Assembly (NCBI GenBank): GCA_032622095.1
Contig: CP136064.1
Location: forward strand, 139,333,954-139,397,953
DNA: 64,000 bases
Direction: 5' to 3'
From: Siphonodentalium dalli
Taxonomy: Eukaryota > Mollusca > Scaphopoda > Gadilida > Siphonodentaliidae
This document shows, piece after piece, positions 44,456 through 55,848 of this stretch (positions are counted from its first letter, which is position 1; every line of letters begins with the position of its first letter). Position numbers and translations under genes: made by a program. The notes beneath the pieces are model-generated. The model was not told where the DNA came from, did no database searches, and saw only the letters and a program-made list of their open reading frames with translations.

Positions 44456-46014
44456 ACTATTATTACAAAGTAATAATTATATTATTGTGACAGAGTCACT
44501 ATTAAAGTAATATATTCTGCAGAATAATATGGAAAGCCTGCGATGGTAGTGGGCCGTCCCTGTGCCCTGCTGCTTATGTTGTTACGAAGTAACAGGAACA
44601 TTTTCTGTTGAGAATAATAATAGGAATATTATTATATGTACTTAAGTTTTTGGTCCAATTTATTGCGTAATTTTGTTTTGGATCGCGTTGAAATTCTATG
44701 GGTATTCCCATAATGCAAAGTATGCTGATTGAAATTCTACGAGTATTCCCGATGGTAGAGTCTGCTGACCTAATCTGCTGGGAGCTTTTTTTGGGGGTGA
44801 ATTAGGGTGTGAATGGACCTCTTTGTTGTGAAGAGGGGTTGGGACCGCTTATGGTCTGAATTGAGCACTAAATGCTTGATAAAATTTGGTCTGTCCACTC
44901 TTACTGCTGCTACCTCTTTGTGTCAAGTACGCATAACAATAGCATTATAAAAAATATAAAAGTTGGCCGTGGTTTGTTTTGAGATCCAATTATATATAAC
45001 ACTTTTTGAAGGAGGGATAATTACACGGTTCAATAAGTAATCACACACACAGACGCTCTTTATATTTATTAAATTAGTCATTTAACTGCATGTTATGTAT
45101 TCGTAATATTCGTAAAATTAAACGCTCTTTATGTGATATATCCAAGACTGGATTGGATTATTCTTTAAGGGAGTTGACGTTTTTCTTAGGATGGCATTCT
45201 CGTCCGTGGCAGGTTTGTTTAGTGTGGGTGTTGCGTCGTCGGTAGCCACTGTTAAAACACCCTTTTTCGAAATGGACGGAACAAATTATGGACCATTTCG
45301 TCATCAACCACTTTAGTAGTTTCTGATATTGCGCAACAGCTTTTTCCACAGAAATCCCCCAAATGCCACGTAAACGAACATCGTTTGGAAATTAATTATA
45401 CCTAATTGAGAGTCAATGTACCGGCCACAGCGGAAACACTACATTTATTTTTGCATTATCACGAATGAATAAACGAAAGATGACTATGAATATACGGGAC
45501 ACTCAAGATATTTATATCGAACATTAAAACAACATCGTGAACAGGCACCGAATATAGACTTGGCATGTCGGCTCGTGTTTTATAGGCTTTTTATTTGACA
45601 CGACATTGTTATCTACCCCGCCCAATCCACCTTCAATATTTTTGTCCAAACAATAACGTTCCAAACAGCACTTATGACAAATCACAAGTGCATAAAGATA
45701 ACTCTGCGGGCGATGATAATTCACCACGTACACACAATATTATTATTGACATGCCCCGCAGTAATTCCATTACACTCTGACTCATGTTGATTCCGGATTA
45801 TACATCACCACTCAGATTATTACCGCCACGCCAGTGGGTGTACACTGGTGTAGAGTTTCTTATGTTTGAGCGGACGATCGATAATCCTCTGGGCGAATGT
45901 ATTATGGTTAGGTATTTCGTACTTGAGATAAACCGTTCCGAAGGTGACGATAGTCCAACAAAGATTAGCACATGTGTTCTCGTCACCGGTGTAATTGTGG
46001 AGACATGTTTCTAT
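44456..46014. other. AT-rich intergenic DNA, no gene supported
   Basis: 44,445-44,640 has several short palindromic AT stretches (GTAATAATTATATTATT, TTCTGCAGAA). A minus-strand frame at 45,158-45,349 has ICSVHFEKGCF, faintly like a THAP zinc finger, but lacks the first cysteine pair. Confidence 0.4.
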
Positions 46015-46145
46015 TATGAAGGTTCGCTATCCCGAAGGTCCACTACTCCGAAGGTTCTCTATTCTGAATACTTGCTATTTCGAAGGTTCACTATTCCGAA
46101 GGTTCGCTATTCCGAAGGTTCTCCATTCCGAAGGTTTTTGTTATT
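46015..46145 (+). repeat. TTCCGAAGG minisatellite, first block
   Basis: GGTTCGCTATTCCGAAGG-like 16-17-mers repeat about seven times (GGTTCACTATTCCGAAGG, GGTTCTCCATTCCGAAGG). A second block with the same word and the same downstream flank (TTTTAGGTTAATTC..TAAAGTATTGAGAGGG) lies at 46,545-46,670. Confidence 0.8.
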
Positions 46146-46544
46146 TTTAGGTTAATTCTATATTCTAAAGTATTGAGAGGGTTCATTATGACGAAGATTC
46201 ATTTTATGGAGTCTGTGCTCACATCCGAACTGATCCTGCGCGCACACCGATACAGATACAGGAGGAAACAACTTAGAACATTAAAAGTGATTCTGTTTTG
46301 TTTTCGCGCGTTTTCTTGAGATTTAATGTGATTACGTGGGCCCATACCTTTGAATTCTTGGCATATAATATGAATGTTGTGGTATATATGGACCATCCAG
46401 CATTGGGACATGACACAGGTACAGTTGACTTAAGTGCTGTTCTGTGCGGGCTTCAATTTGGGGTTTAATATTTTAAGGGCCAAATTTAGAATTTTATGAG
46501 CCCATACCTTTGAACTCTGGACATAAAATATGAATATTGGGGGG

Positions 46545-46670
46545 CATTTCTCTAGTCCGAAGGTTCAATATCCCGAAGGTACACTATTCCAAAATTTCTC
46601 TGAATGTTCGCTATTCCGAAGGTTCACCAATCCGAAGGTTCGTTATTCCGAAGGTTCTCTATTCGAATGT
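46545..46670 (+). repeat. TTCCGAAGG minisatellite, second block
   Basis: About six units of the same 16-17-mer. The shared flanks show that array and neighbouring DNA (about 46,010-46,320 and 46,545-46,850) were duplicated together. Confidence 0.8.
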
Positions 46671-47254
46671 TTTTTTTTATTTTAAGGTTAATTCAGTTTC
46701 TAAAGTATTGAGAGGGTTCATTATCACGAAGATTCTTTTTATGAAGGAAATAACTTAAAACATTAAATGTGTTTTTGTTTTGTTTTCGCGGGTTTTCTTG
46801 AGTTTAATGTCATTACGTATGACCTTATTTCTCATTACATATTCACGCCAAGCAGCCCAAACAATTGCTATGTTCCCTGCGATTTAATGTCATTACGTGT
46901 GACCTAATATCTCAATAATCTGAAACAAGAGTACGCCTGCTAAAGGCGAATTATTACAGTGGGGCTATAACGCTCAATGAATGCTGGAGGCTATAACAAA
47001 CTGCGCAGCAGGATATCGCTGAATAGACGAGTATGAGATGAGCCTAACTCCAATTGTGACTTTGTTTAAAGGCCCACTTAATTTTGGAGTCATTCATTTT
47101 TGTTATAGTATATACGGTTTTAATAACAATTTATGCCATAAAATTTGAATAAAATACTCTAATTCATCACCATCTGAAACGCAGAATACTTCTATCTCCT
47201 AGTTTGAAACACCTTTTAAAAAACCGCGACAAGTCGTGCGTCGTATATCTAGCA
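46671..47254. other. Intergenic, no gene seen
   Basis: Begins with the flank of the second TTCCGAAGG block, including a repeated GAGTTTAATGTCATTACGT phrase (46,800 and 46,880). No ORF with support. Confidence 0.4.
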
Positions 47255-47680
47255 ATTAGCAACTAACATGTCCTCTTCGACTTTCCATAGATTTCAACGT
47301 AATTTGATACTTAGTGGTATTTGTGTCCGGGAAGTGTTTCGACGGGTCAAATCGTGACCCCGAACTGACCTTGACCTTTAAAATTGTCAATGCAACTTCA
47401 ATTTGGGTAAAACGGACGAATTTCGGCGAAATTTTATACCTAGGGATACTTTTGTTCGGAGAGTGTTTTGAATGGGTCAAATCCTGACATCGGAGTGACC
47501 TTGACCTTCAATGTGGTCAATCAAATGTCAAATTTGGTAAAACGGATTGACTTCGACGAAATTTGATACCTATGGGTACTTTTGTCGTGGGAGTGTTTTG
47601 GACGGGTCAAATCATGACCCTGACCTGACCTTGACTTTCGAAATAGTCAATTCAAGGTCAAATCGCGCCTTTCTCCGGAA
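47255..47680 (+). repeat. ~120-bp tandem repeat, about three copies, with TGACCTTGACC
   Basis: Units share TTCGACGAAATTTGATACCT, GGGTACTTTTGT, GTGTTTTGGACGGGTCAAAT and TGACCTTGACCTT. Starts are near 47,290, 47,415 and 47,550. Diverged by perhaps 15-20%. Non-coding. Confidence 0.75.
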
Positions 47681-49089
47681 ATCTGATGGGAAACAGCCCG
47701 GACGAAGTCGGGCCCATCAGCTTGTGTAATAAAGAAGACAGTTTGAAGAATGTAATGTATAACACGAGAAGCGGGAAAACTTGAAATATGGAAGTATGCA
47801 AATTTCCCACATAAAATTTGAAAGCTTCTTTATAGTATAATTATATTATAATTTATATTTATGGCTAATAATATGATCTTGGTGGCGTTACAATTTCTGA
47901 CTATGGTTTTCTTGTGTCATATTGGTAAACACAATTAACTCCGACTCCATATTTTTAATTAGTCTACTCATTTGACGTCATGTGGTGATTTGCGGCTGAG
48001 GTAGCCGACAACCAGATGCGGTATTATTTATTTATTTCTCGGCTTATGTATTACGCGATTGTTATGGGACTCGGGTCATTGTGATCATTATAGGGGTGAC
48101 TTTTGATGGTGTTTTTTTCTATTCATCAGGCTATCAATCCTTTAACATATTCTTCAAACGTTTTCCTCGTACAATAGTCTGGTCGTTGAAGCATTGGACT
48201 TAGAACAAATTGTTGATAAGCTGTTTTTGGTGTCATTTTGTCGGGCAGAATCTGGGAACAACATATCTAAAATCCGGTTTGGGGAAACTTTTCTAGAGCA
48301 TTTTGAAAAAAGGTCCTATTTGTGGTTTTTATGTATGATTTTCCGTTCCTTACGAAATATACACTTGAATGGCATTTAATTAAAGTGATACAGATGGCAG
48401 GAACATACAACATAAACAAATTATTATTTTTGTCATCACAGACGTATGTTTTTCTCGTGAACAATTCGATTGTCAAAATTCAAAATGACGACCGAAAGTG
48501 GTAAAATTGGATAATTTTCGATAAATTTCGTCAGATCGTTTCCATTTACAAGATATTTGGTTAAAATGGCCATTGTTCCAATAAATACCATTTTAAATCA
48601 ATGTCTGATAATTGTGAGCCATATCACGAGTATTGGAAATTTGGGCCCCTCGGTGTCCCTCAAATTCGAAAAAGATGCACTGAATTTTGAAGAAAATCAA
48701 TTATTATTTTAATGCCCAGAATGACCTCAAATCTAACACACCAGTGTATTGATTACTCATTAGATGTCAGATATGAACCACTAGTACCCATTTTAGCAGA
48801 AATGGGACCATCATACAGATCCCAAAATAGGGCAAAATGGCTACCGGAAGTAGTACATTGGGCATAGTTCACCAGATTGTTTCCATTGAGACGAAAATGT
48901 TTCATGTAATGGCTAGCAAGACAGTAAATGATATCAGATCCTAATCCGATAATAATTAGCTATATGTCGAGAATATATCCCTGCAGTGTCCCAAAATGGC
49001 GGCCAAAAATTGCGATCGAAAGTCAAATTTTTTTATTTTTTTATTGATTTGTAACTAAACCTTCTCGTATCGAATATAATTTTATGCGT
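47681..49089. other. Intergenic, no gene seen
   Basis: AT-rich. TGGAAGTAT near 47,790 may be a remnant of a hairpin-ended repeat. Nothing else supported. Confidence 0.4.
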
Positions 49090-49560
49090 GCCCAAAGTAA
49101 CCAAACTGGTATCGAAATACATCAACTGAGTGTCCCAAACAACTTAATGTGTGTTCCAAACCATCTGTCAAGCATAAAACCACGCAATCGGCGAGTGTCC
49201 CAGTCCATAGGACGGGCGTCCCATAGCAGCCAACTAGTGTCCCAACACAACATAATATGTTTAACAGTCCAACCAAATAGTGTCACATGCCATCCAGATA
49301 GTGCCCAAACCAGTCCAGTGTGTGTTCCATACCATCCAGCGATTACCATATGTCACCAATCGAGTGTCCCAATTCATGCACCTGGTGTCTCAAGCCACCC
49401 AAATGGTTGTCTCAAACCATAACTTGTGTACCACAAACCGTCCAATGGGTGTCCCAAACCGACAGAAAACCATAATCATCGAATGAGCCACACGACGATT
49501 GTCTCAAACCAACAGGGGTGTCTAAAACGCACAACTAGTGTCTCAAACTGCCCATATAAT
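49090..49560 (+). repeat. Degenerate ~23-bp minisatellite (GTGTCCCAAACC)
   Basis: Roughly 20 units of GTGTCCCAAACCA-NNCCAA type run across this stretch, each differing. Open frames on both strands (112 aa plus, 75 aa minus) follow from periodic absence of stops. No gene. Confidence 0.75.
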
Positions 49561-49729
49561 TATTTTACTTAAAATAGTCTGTGAAAACTACCTAAACGCA
49601 ATATTGTATGCATCCCTGTATAGCCAAAATGAAATTCATCTATGGATAATTATGTTATTGTTTGTTTCATTAGAGACATGCATTCTGCTGAGATATAGCC
49701 ATATACATGTTAATATGACCATACGCTAG

Positions 49730-50825
49730 CGTAAATAACGAACCACAGCTAAACCACACACACAAGCTAGGATATATATGCGCCTTTTTTAATATTATAA
49801 AAATAACTTCCTAGATATGGGTCCGATAGCTAGCAATTTCATGTATAAATTAGGTCAATCATACACCAGGGCATGTGAGAAATCAGAGATTCACAAAGCA
49901 AACAGACTACGAGCTCACCGCACCACGAACTTAGAACTTAAACACAAATTTAAAAGCCGTTCCTTTTGTACAAATTATTATAGAATATAAACTCCCAACA
50001 TCAAATTGAAAGTATTCAAAAGTCAAGACTGTTTTCTGTTGTCGAGAGGGGAGTATTTTACTGAAATTAACCATTGTATTATTGACGCTGTGCGCGCACT
50101 CGAAATGAGATGCATACTATACTAAGAGGCTTGTCGATTTCGTCATGTTCATATCATTCATAAAATAACATCATGTCGATTTCAACGAAACTCGACGAAC
50201 AACGTCATCATGTAGCTTTCACCACCGACCGAATTCGTGATAACTTGAATGTATCTTCTGCTTTGTTCACAAGAATGTGTTCCTTGTCGATTCATGAAAA
50301 TAGAAGGAAATCTAAGGGTTATCAGATTCACGTGTGTACTATGTAATATTAGGTCATATATTCTCAATAAAATGTAAACCGTCGCTACGAATTAACTTCC
50401 ATGTGCGGCAATTGAAAGACACACAATTATTTCCGATTACGACATTAATGCTTTAAGCCCACCGATCTACTGTGCAACAAAAGTGGTCGCTAAAATTCAA
50501 AACAGTGGTGTGGTATTAGATAATAATTTGTGACTTCACAAAATAAGATATATTCTATATATTACCCAAGGCTTCCGGTTTTTGTTCCTTATAAACATGC
50601 AAATAGTGGCTTCATTGAGCTTACTTCCATCATTTATATTAGAGAGTCAAATTTGAAGAAATTCCCTTAGTTTGAAATTTGTAAGATCCCATGCCCCTAC
50701 AGTGGTGTATCATACCTCCAATGTTAGTATTTCCTATCAGATGGACATCTCTACCAATACATGAAACATTTCTCGTGGTCATTGCATGCATTTTAATATA
50801 CACGGCAAGGTAGAGAATACATCTT
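49730..50825. other. Intergenic, no gene seen
   Basis: AT-rich, with one partial copy of the ~235-bp repeat near 50,580-50,680. No coding support. Confidence 0.4.
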
Positions 50826-51300
50826 TTGATGGATATTTTACTTAAAATAGTCCGTGAAAATTACATAAAAGCCATATTGTATCCATCCCTGTATAGCCAA
50901 CTGAAATTCAACTGTAGATATTTTATTGTTTATTTCATCAGAAACATGCATTCTGCTAAGATATAGCCTTGTGCATGTTATAAACATGCAAACAGTTGCT
51001 TCATTTGGGCTTTCTTCCATTATTTAGAGAGTCAAATCTGAAGAAATTCCCTTCCTTAGTTTGACATTTGTAACATAAAAGCCATATTGTATGCATTCCT
51101 GTATAGCCAAATGAAATACAAATATGGATAAATTGGATATGTTATTGACTGTAGCATGTATCATCAGATACATGCTTGTAATTTGCTAAGATATAGTCTT
51201 TTGCGTGTTATAAAAATGCAATATGTGGCTTCGTTTGGGCTTGCTTTCATCATTCAAGAGAGTCAACTCTGAAGAAATGTTCCTGGTTTGAAAGGTGTAG
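50826..51300 (+). repeat. ~235-bp tandem repeat, two copies and fragments
   Basis: Landmarks CATAAAAGCCATATTGTATC, CCTGTATAGCCAA, CATGCATTCTGCTAAGATAT, GCATGTTATAAACATGCAAA and GAAGAAATTCCCTT repeat from about 50,860 and 51,075. Partial copies lie at 49,565-49,720 and 50,580-50,680. Contains the palindrome GCATGTTATAAACATGC. Confidence 0.75.
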
Positions 51301-51426
51301 CATCCTCCAGGCTTATAAGAGGCTAGCTTGGTGTAGCTGTTTAATAGGTTCAGAGCATGGGGCCACGAGATATGTTTGTCTAGTTTAGGGGGGGTGGTAT
51401 ACCATCAACTGGGGATTTCAAGGGAC

Positions 51427-51555
51427 TGATGAAAAGTCTAATCCTAGGTGTACAAACGAACTTTATTCAAAACCCACCAAGTATAACTGAAATGATAAAC
51501 ATAAACTACATTACTTTATGTTAAAACATACAAGAAATAAACTTAGAAATAGACA
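51427..51555 (-). repeat. 3' LTR of the copia element
   Basis: 129 bp, matches 55580-55708. Confidence 0.8.
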
Positions 51556-51658
51556 TATAACAATCTCATCCATTTCTCGTATGCATTAAGTGAACATAAC
51601 AGAATGTTATAACATAGCATACTTTCATACTTGTGCAACAATAAGCATGTCCCATACA

Positions 51659-53105
51659 TTACTTTACTTTCAACATACTTAAATCAATAATACCATTATG
51701 AAAGCATGACATAACATTTTGGGATGAAATAACTTTCTTAGTCAACACATTCGCAATCTGATTAGCTGTACAAGTCCAATATATACCTCTAATCTCTTTC
51801 ATTTCTCTCATCTGCTTGATTGCACTTATTTCCAGTCTCAGTCGCTTCTCATTTACATGATTGATAGTATGAATAGCCTCAAACAAATCCTTGCTATCTG
51901 TAATGCATTTAACTGGAACCATTTTACCCACAATGCCATACAGCAATTCACCAAACAGCATACTAAGAGAAATACCACAATCAACACTGTCAGCCAAAGC
52001 AAGAGCTTCGCTTGCTAAAGTACTTCTTATCTTTTTGGACTGTCATGCTAATGGGTTAACCTTACCAATTTTTCCAACCAGCAAAATCATGTTACCACCT
52101 TGTGTGCCTCCATCAGTAATGTTATCAAAAGAGGCATCGCTGAAAATAAATATATCTCGTTCCGGACCAAGGTCCTGAAATTTTAGAATGATCTGCTCCG
52201 ACTGGACCCTCTTTATGATCTTGTTCAAGACCTTCATATCCCCATACACAGCATGAGCTAGTCTTCCTGACAATGTGACGACATCGAAAGATATGTCCGG
52301 CCTTGTTTGGCTACAGAGCCAGAGCAACTGACCCACCTTGGATCTGACCAAACTTCTCTCTTCTGCATTTAATGAAGAGTTATTCACTCTGTTCTTGTCT
52401 AACATGATATTCTCCAAGTTTGCAGCATACTCTTTCTGGTTGAGGGAGATAATCTCTTCATCATGTGAAAGCTGCAGTCCTATATATCTGAATGAATCTG
52501 TGTCCTCTTTACCAACATTGAAGCTCTTTCTCATGTGGATTATGATGGTGCGTTCAAACTCCTTAGTCCCTGCCCATAGGAAGTTGTCAACATGAACTGC
52601 AAGAACACCTCTAAGTCCATATTTACCATGCCAATAGAAGATAGCAGAGTCAACTGTAGACTGTCTTGCACCACAAAATAGCAAATATTTCTTCACCTTC
52701 TCGAACTACATTAAGGACGCGTCGGTTAGCACATAGACACACGTGGTCAGAAGCCATACTTTGTTAGTAGATTTTGCCTCTTTAGGTGGACGGATGAAAA
52801 TTTCAAGATGCAGTTTTTCCCTGAAGAAAGGCTGTTTTAATATCCATGGTGTTGATCTTCCACTTCTTGTGTACAATTATGGACAGAAGCAATCTGAGCG
52901 AACTCTTCTCACAAGTTGGTGAATGTTTCTTGATTTCATCTACACATTCCGCCTCAAATCCTCTTGCAACAAGCCTGGATTTTCCCTTAATCACCCCGTC
53001 AGCTTCTTTCACAGTATTAACACATCTTGTTGAGACGCACTTTTGGCCGATATTATTAACTTCTTGATAAACAGCATGTTGCTTCCAGCTATCCAGCTCA
53101 GCCAA
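51659..53105 (-). pseudogene. pol: copia reverse transcriptase and RNase H, broken
   Basis: 53105-52803 holds the start of the RT (SRLVARGFEAE, TMDIKTAFLQG with a catalytic Asp). 52696-52043 holds FYWHGKYGLRGVLAVHVDNF, where the usual YVDD reads HVDN, and then the connection (GQLLWLCSQTRPDISFDV). 51997-51659 is RNase H with ITDSKDLFEAI and the ANVLTK end. A frame change lies near 52,750 and a stop near 52,040. The changed catalytic box alone would inactivate it. Confidence 0.8.
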
Positions 53106-53725
53106 TTTGGAATGTTTTATTAAAGTCGATATCCGTCAAAAGAATCACTTCCTGTTCACTTGAACCATCATTAAGAACACAAACATCTGCAACAGTGTTG
53201 AGGTTAATTGACAAACGTGTTGAGTCTCCACAAACTCGATACCAGTTCTTTTTACTAGTAGATGCTTTCCTAGAATTACAGCCTTGCACAGACATCAATC
53301 ATCTGGATTTTGAAAATGCGATCACTTGATCCTTCTGTAGCTTTAAGCTGTCAACTCTAGGAGCTGAAGGATGTCTTGGAACCTCAGCACTTGAAGTTTC
53401 GTGTACACTACATTGATCATCCCTATAATCCTCATCTGATTCCTGATCTGTAGAACGAATTACTTTCGCTATATCTCCAGATTGTCGAGAACGATTGTTC
53501 CTTTCACTTTGGGAATCACTATCTATATCACCATGACAATCAGTGTCCATATCACCAGGAGAATCAGTGTCCATATCACCATGATAATCCGTGTGCATAT
53601 CACCATGAGAATCGGCGTCCATATCACTATGATGATCAGTGTTCATATCACTATGAGGATCTTCTCTCATGTCATCACCATTAGACTCCTCTTCACTCTG
53701 AAATGTACTCAAGGAAGCACATTTG
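53106..53725 (-). pseudogene. copia linker with a 10-residue acidic repeat
   Basis: Between integrase and RT the frame 53712-53299 encodes a His/Asp/Met-rich tract in which HGDMDTDSPG-like decamers repeat about six times (30-bp period, about 53,515-53,690). The rest (53,298-53,098) is a connecting segment with one frame change. Function unknown; such linkers are usually disordered. Confidence 0.6.
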
Positions 53726-54720
53726 TTACCTGAAACTTGAGGTCTCTTCTATCATCAGTACCTGAAAAGTCATCACACTTACAGCAGGCATATTATTGGC
53801 ATCACCATTTTGAAAGTCGATCTCTCTTAGAAGCCTACTCTGATGTACCCTAACATAAGTTCCGCCATAACGCACAAAAACAACAACGTTATCCTGGCCA
53901 ATAACCCATTCAGGTCCCTTCCACTTGTTATCCCTCAAAACGTACACTTTGTCCCCAGTTTGAAAGCGCTCACCTGACGGGCGAACTTGTTTCTTTAACG
54001 CTCTCCTGACTTTCTCCGAGGACTCACTGGCAACATATGCTTTACGTGCTTCGTGCAAACCAGTGAGATGCTTACCCATTGCCTGGCTTATTGTACAACC
54101 TTCTAATGCAGGAGGTTTACTTACAATGGCTGAAGGAAGATTGGGATTCCTCTCGTACACAATTTGGTAAGGGCTATACCCATACACATTAAGCAAAGCA
54201 TTTTTAGCACTGACTGCCCAGCTTGAGGCTGTTTCCCAAGATAAACTTGAATTTTGCTTAACTTTGAAAACGGTTGCAGTTAATGTTGCATTAATATGCC
54301 TTTCAACCACACCATTCGACCACGGACTGTAGACTGCTGAGGTTTTTACAGCCATATCTCTGAAAATTGGAGAGTTGAACTCTCCACCATTATCTGTGAA
54401 TACTCCAATTTCAGGCGCACCATATATGCCCACACACACACTTACATGAACTTGTCAACAATTACTTGCGAGTCCTTCTTTCTCACAATTGCAGCAGCGC
54501 TCAAACGACTAAAGACATCGATAATATGCCAATAATACAAGTTTTTATCAATTTCATTTAAATCCATGGCAACAATTTGATTGAAGTCATTAGCCATTGT
54601 GAAACCTACTGCAGGTTTTGCATGTGGACGTTTGAACTGATGGCATATTTTACATTTAGAACATACATCATCAGATATGTTCCTTTCAAGTTCATCGCAT
54701 TCTGTCAGTTTAGCGTCCAA
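53726..54720 (-). pseudogene. pol: copia integrase, N-terminally truncated
   Basis: 54720-54442 has the second half of the zinc domain (CSKCKICHQFKRP) and the first catalytic D (IVAMDLNEI). 54439-53726 has D in GVFTDNGGEF and E in SNGVVERH, so the DDE triad is present. A frame break lies at about 54,440. The start is fused directly to gag: the His-His part and all of protease are absent. Confidence 0.8.
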
Positions 54721-55553
54721 TGAAATTTGGCATCACAAAATCGGCATCTTGTAACCACCCCATTAAAGGACGGGTTCACTTTTCCTCGACCAAAATTACC
54801 ATGCCGATTTGAAGGAGACATCTGTCGACCAAAATTACTTTGCCGATCTGAAGCAGACATCTGTCGACCAAAATTACTTTGCTGATCTGAAGCAGACATC
54901 TGTCGACCAAAATTACTTTGCCGATCTGAAGCAGATATAAGATAATGCGAAAATCTCTTATTGCTTCTTCCGCGCTGTGCTTGTTTATTCACTGTAATAT
55001 GAATGGACCCTTCTTTTACTTCAACTGCTGCAGCTGCACAACTAGACTCAGATTGTCTACCTGCGAAAATTCGATTGAGTGCACAAGCTGTTAGAGCCAA
55101 CTGACGGTCTGTTTGTGATAAACCCGCATTGTCAAGTAGTTTGAACGTTAAAACAGCATCTGGAAGAGGCATATCAAACTTTTTAGATTGATTATATACT
55201 TGCTCAAATTCTATTACATAATCAGAAATTGTCATTGATGAATTTCTTTGAAACTTATCAAAAGCTTGCTTGATAAGCAGCATACGAAAGATCAACTTTG
55301 TTTTTCTCGAAGAGTTTATCAAGCTCCTTAACGAGGACATCAACTCCTCCATCCACATTTAAAGTAGCTGCTGGAATCTCTACAGCTACTTGGCCGAGCT
55401 TTTCCTACCAACGTTAGCGCAAGTGCCAGAACCTGTTTGTTTTTTATCGAGATTCGTAACCAGCTTCCACATTTCAACCTCATCTTTCCATTGCTGGTAA
55501 GATATACCGTCATGCAAGCTTGGTGGGTTTCTGTATCCTGCTGTATTAGCCAT
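54705..55553 (-). pseudogene. gag: copia gag, frame-broken, with 13-residue repeats
   Basis: Starts at ATG 55553 (MANTAGYRNPPSLHDGISYQ), a usual copia Gag opening. Frame breaks lie at about 55,390 and 55,270. The downstream part has MTISDYVIEFEQVYNQSKKF (UBN2-like capsid domain), then about four copies of SASDRQSNFGRQM (39-bp period, about 54,780-54,940) before a cut-off zinc knuckle CRFCDAKFH. The deletion that removed protease begins there. Confidence 0.75.
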
Positions 55554-55579
55554 GATTCGTTTTAGAGCTCTGCTATCAT

Positions 55580-55708
55580 TGATGAAAAAGCCTAATCCTA
55601 GGTTTATAAACGAACTGTATTCAAAACCCACCAAGTATAACTGAAATGATAAACATAAACTACATTACTTGATGTTAAAACATACAAGAAATAACTTAGA
55701 AATAGACA
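55580..55708 (-). repeat. 5' LTR of the copia element
   Basis: 129 bp, minus-strand TGTCTATTTC...TTTTCATCA, followed by the Met-tRNA-like primer site at about 55,578-55,568. Confidence 0.8.
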
Positions 55709-55848
55709 TATATGAATATTTGTTTATTATAGTGACATTGTGTTACATATATAAATGCGTATACACACACAACAATAATCGACAATTACACCCGGCCCAT
55801 AGGGCCTATAAGTCACTCTATTTCAAAATAAATATAATTATTAATTAA

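Larger units (their letters stand above)
51427..55708 (-). mobile_element. Decayed Ty1/copia retrotransposon, GalEA-like (4.28 kb)
   Basis: Two 129-bp direct repeats (51427-51555 and 55580-55708) flank minus-strand gag, integrase, RT and RNase H in copia order (integrase before RT). Each starts TGT and ends TCA on the minus strand, and they differ at about five bases and two indels (~95%). Next to the 5' LTR the minus strand reads TGATAGCAGAG, one base from the usual initiator-Met tRNA primer site. Very short LTRs and 4-5 kb length are typical of the GalEA clade of aquatic invertebrates. Protease is missing and there are many frame breaks. No clear target-site duplication. Confidence 0.85.

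Noticed and set aside
45158-45349. THAP-like zinc finger (ICSVHF)
   Set aside because: Only the CxxHF half is present; the first cysteine pair and conserved Trp/Pro positions are not found upstream.
49082-49422. 112-codon and 75-codon frames on opposite strands
   Set aside because: Explained by the 23-bp minisatellite; no protein signature.
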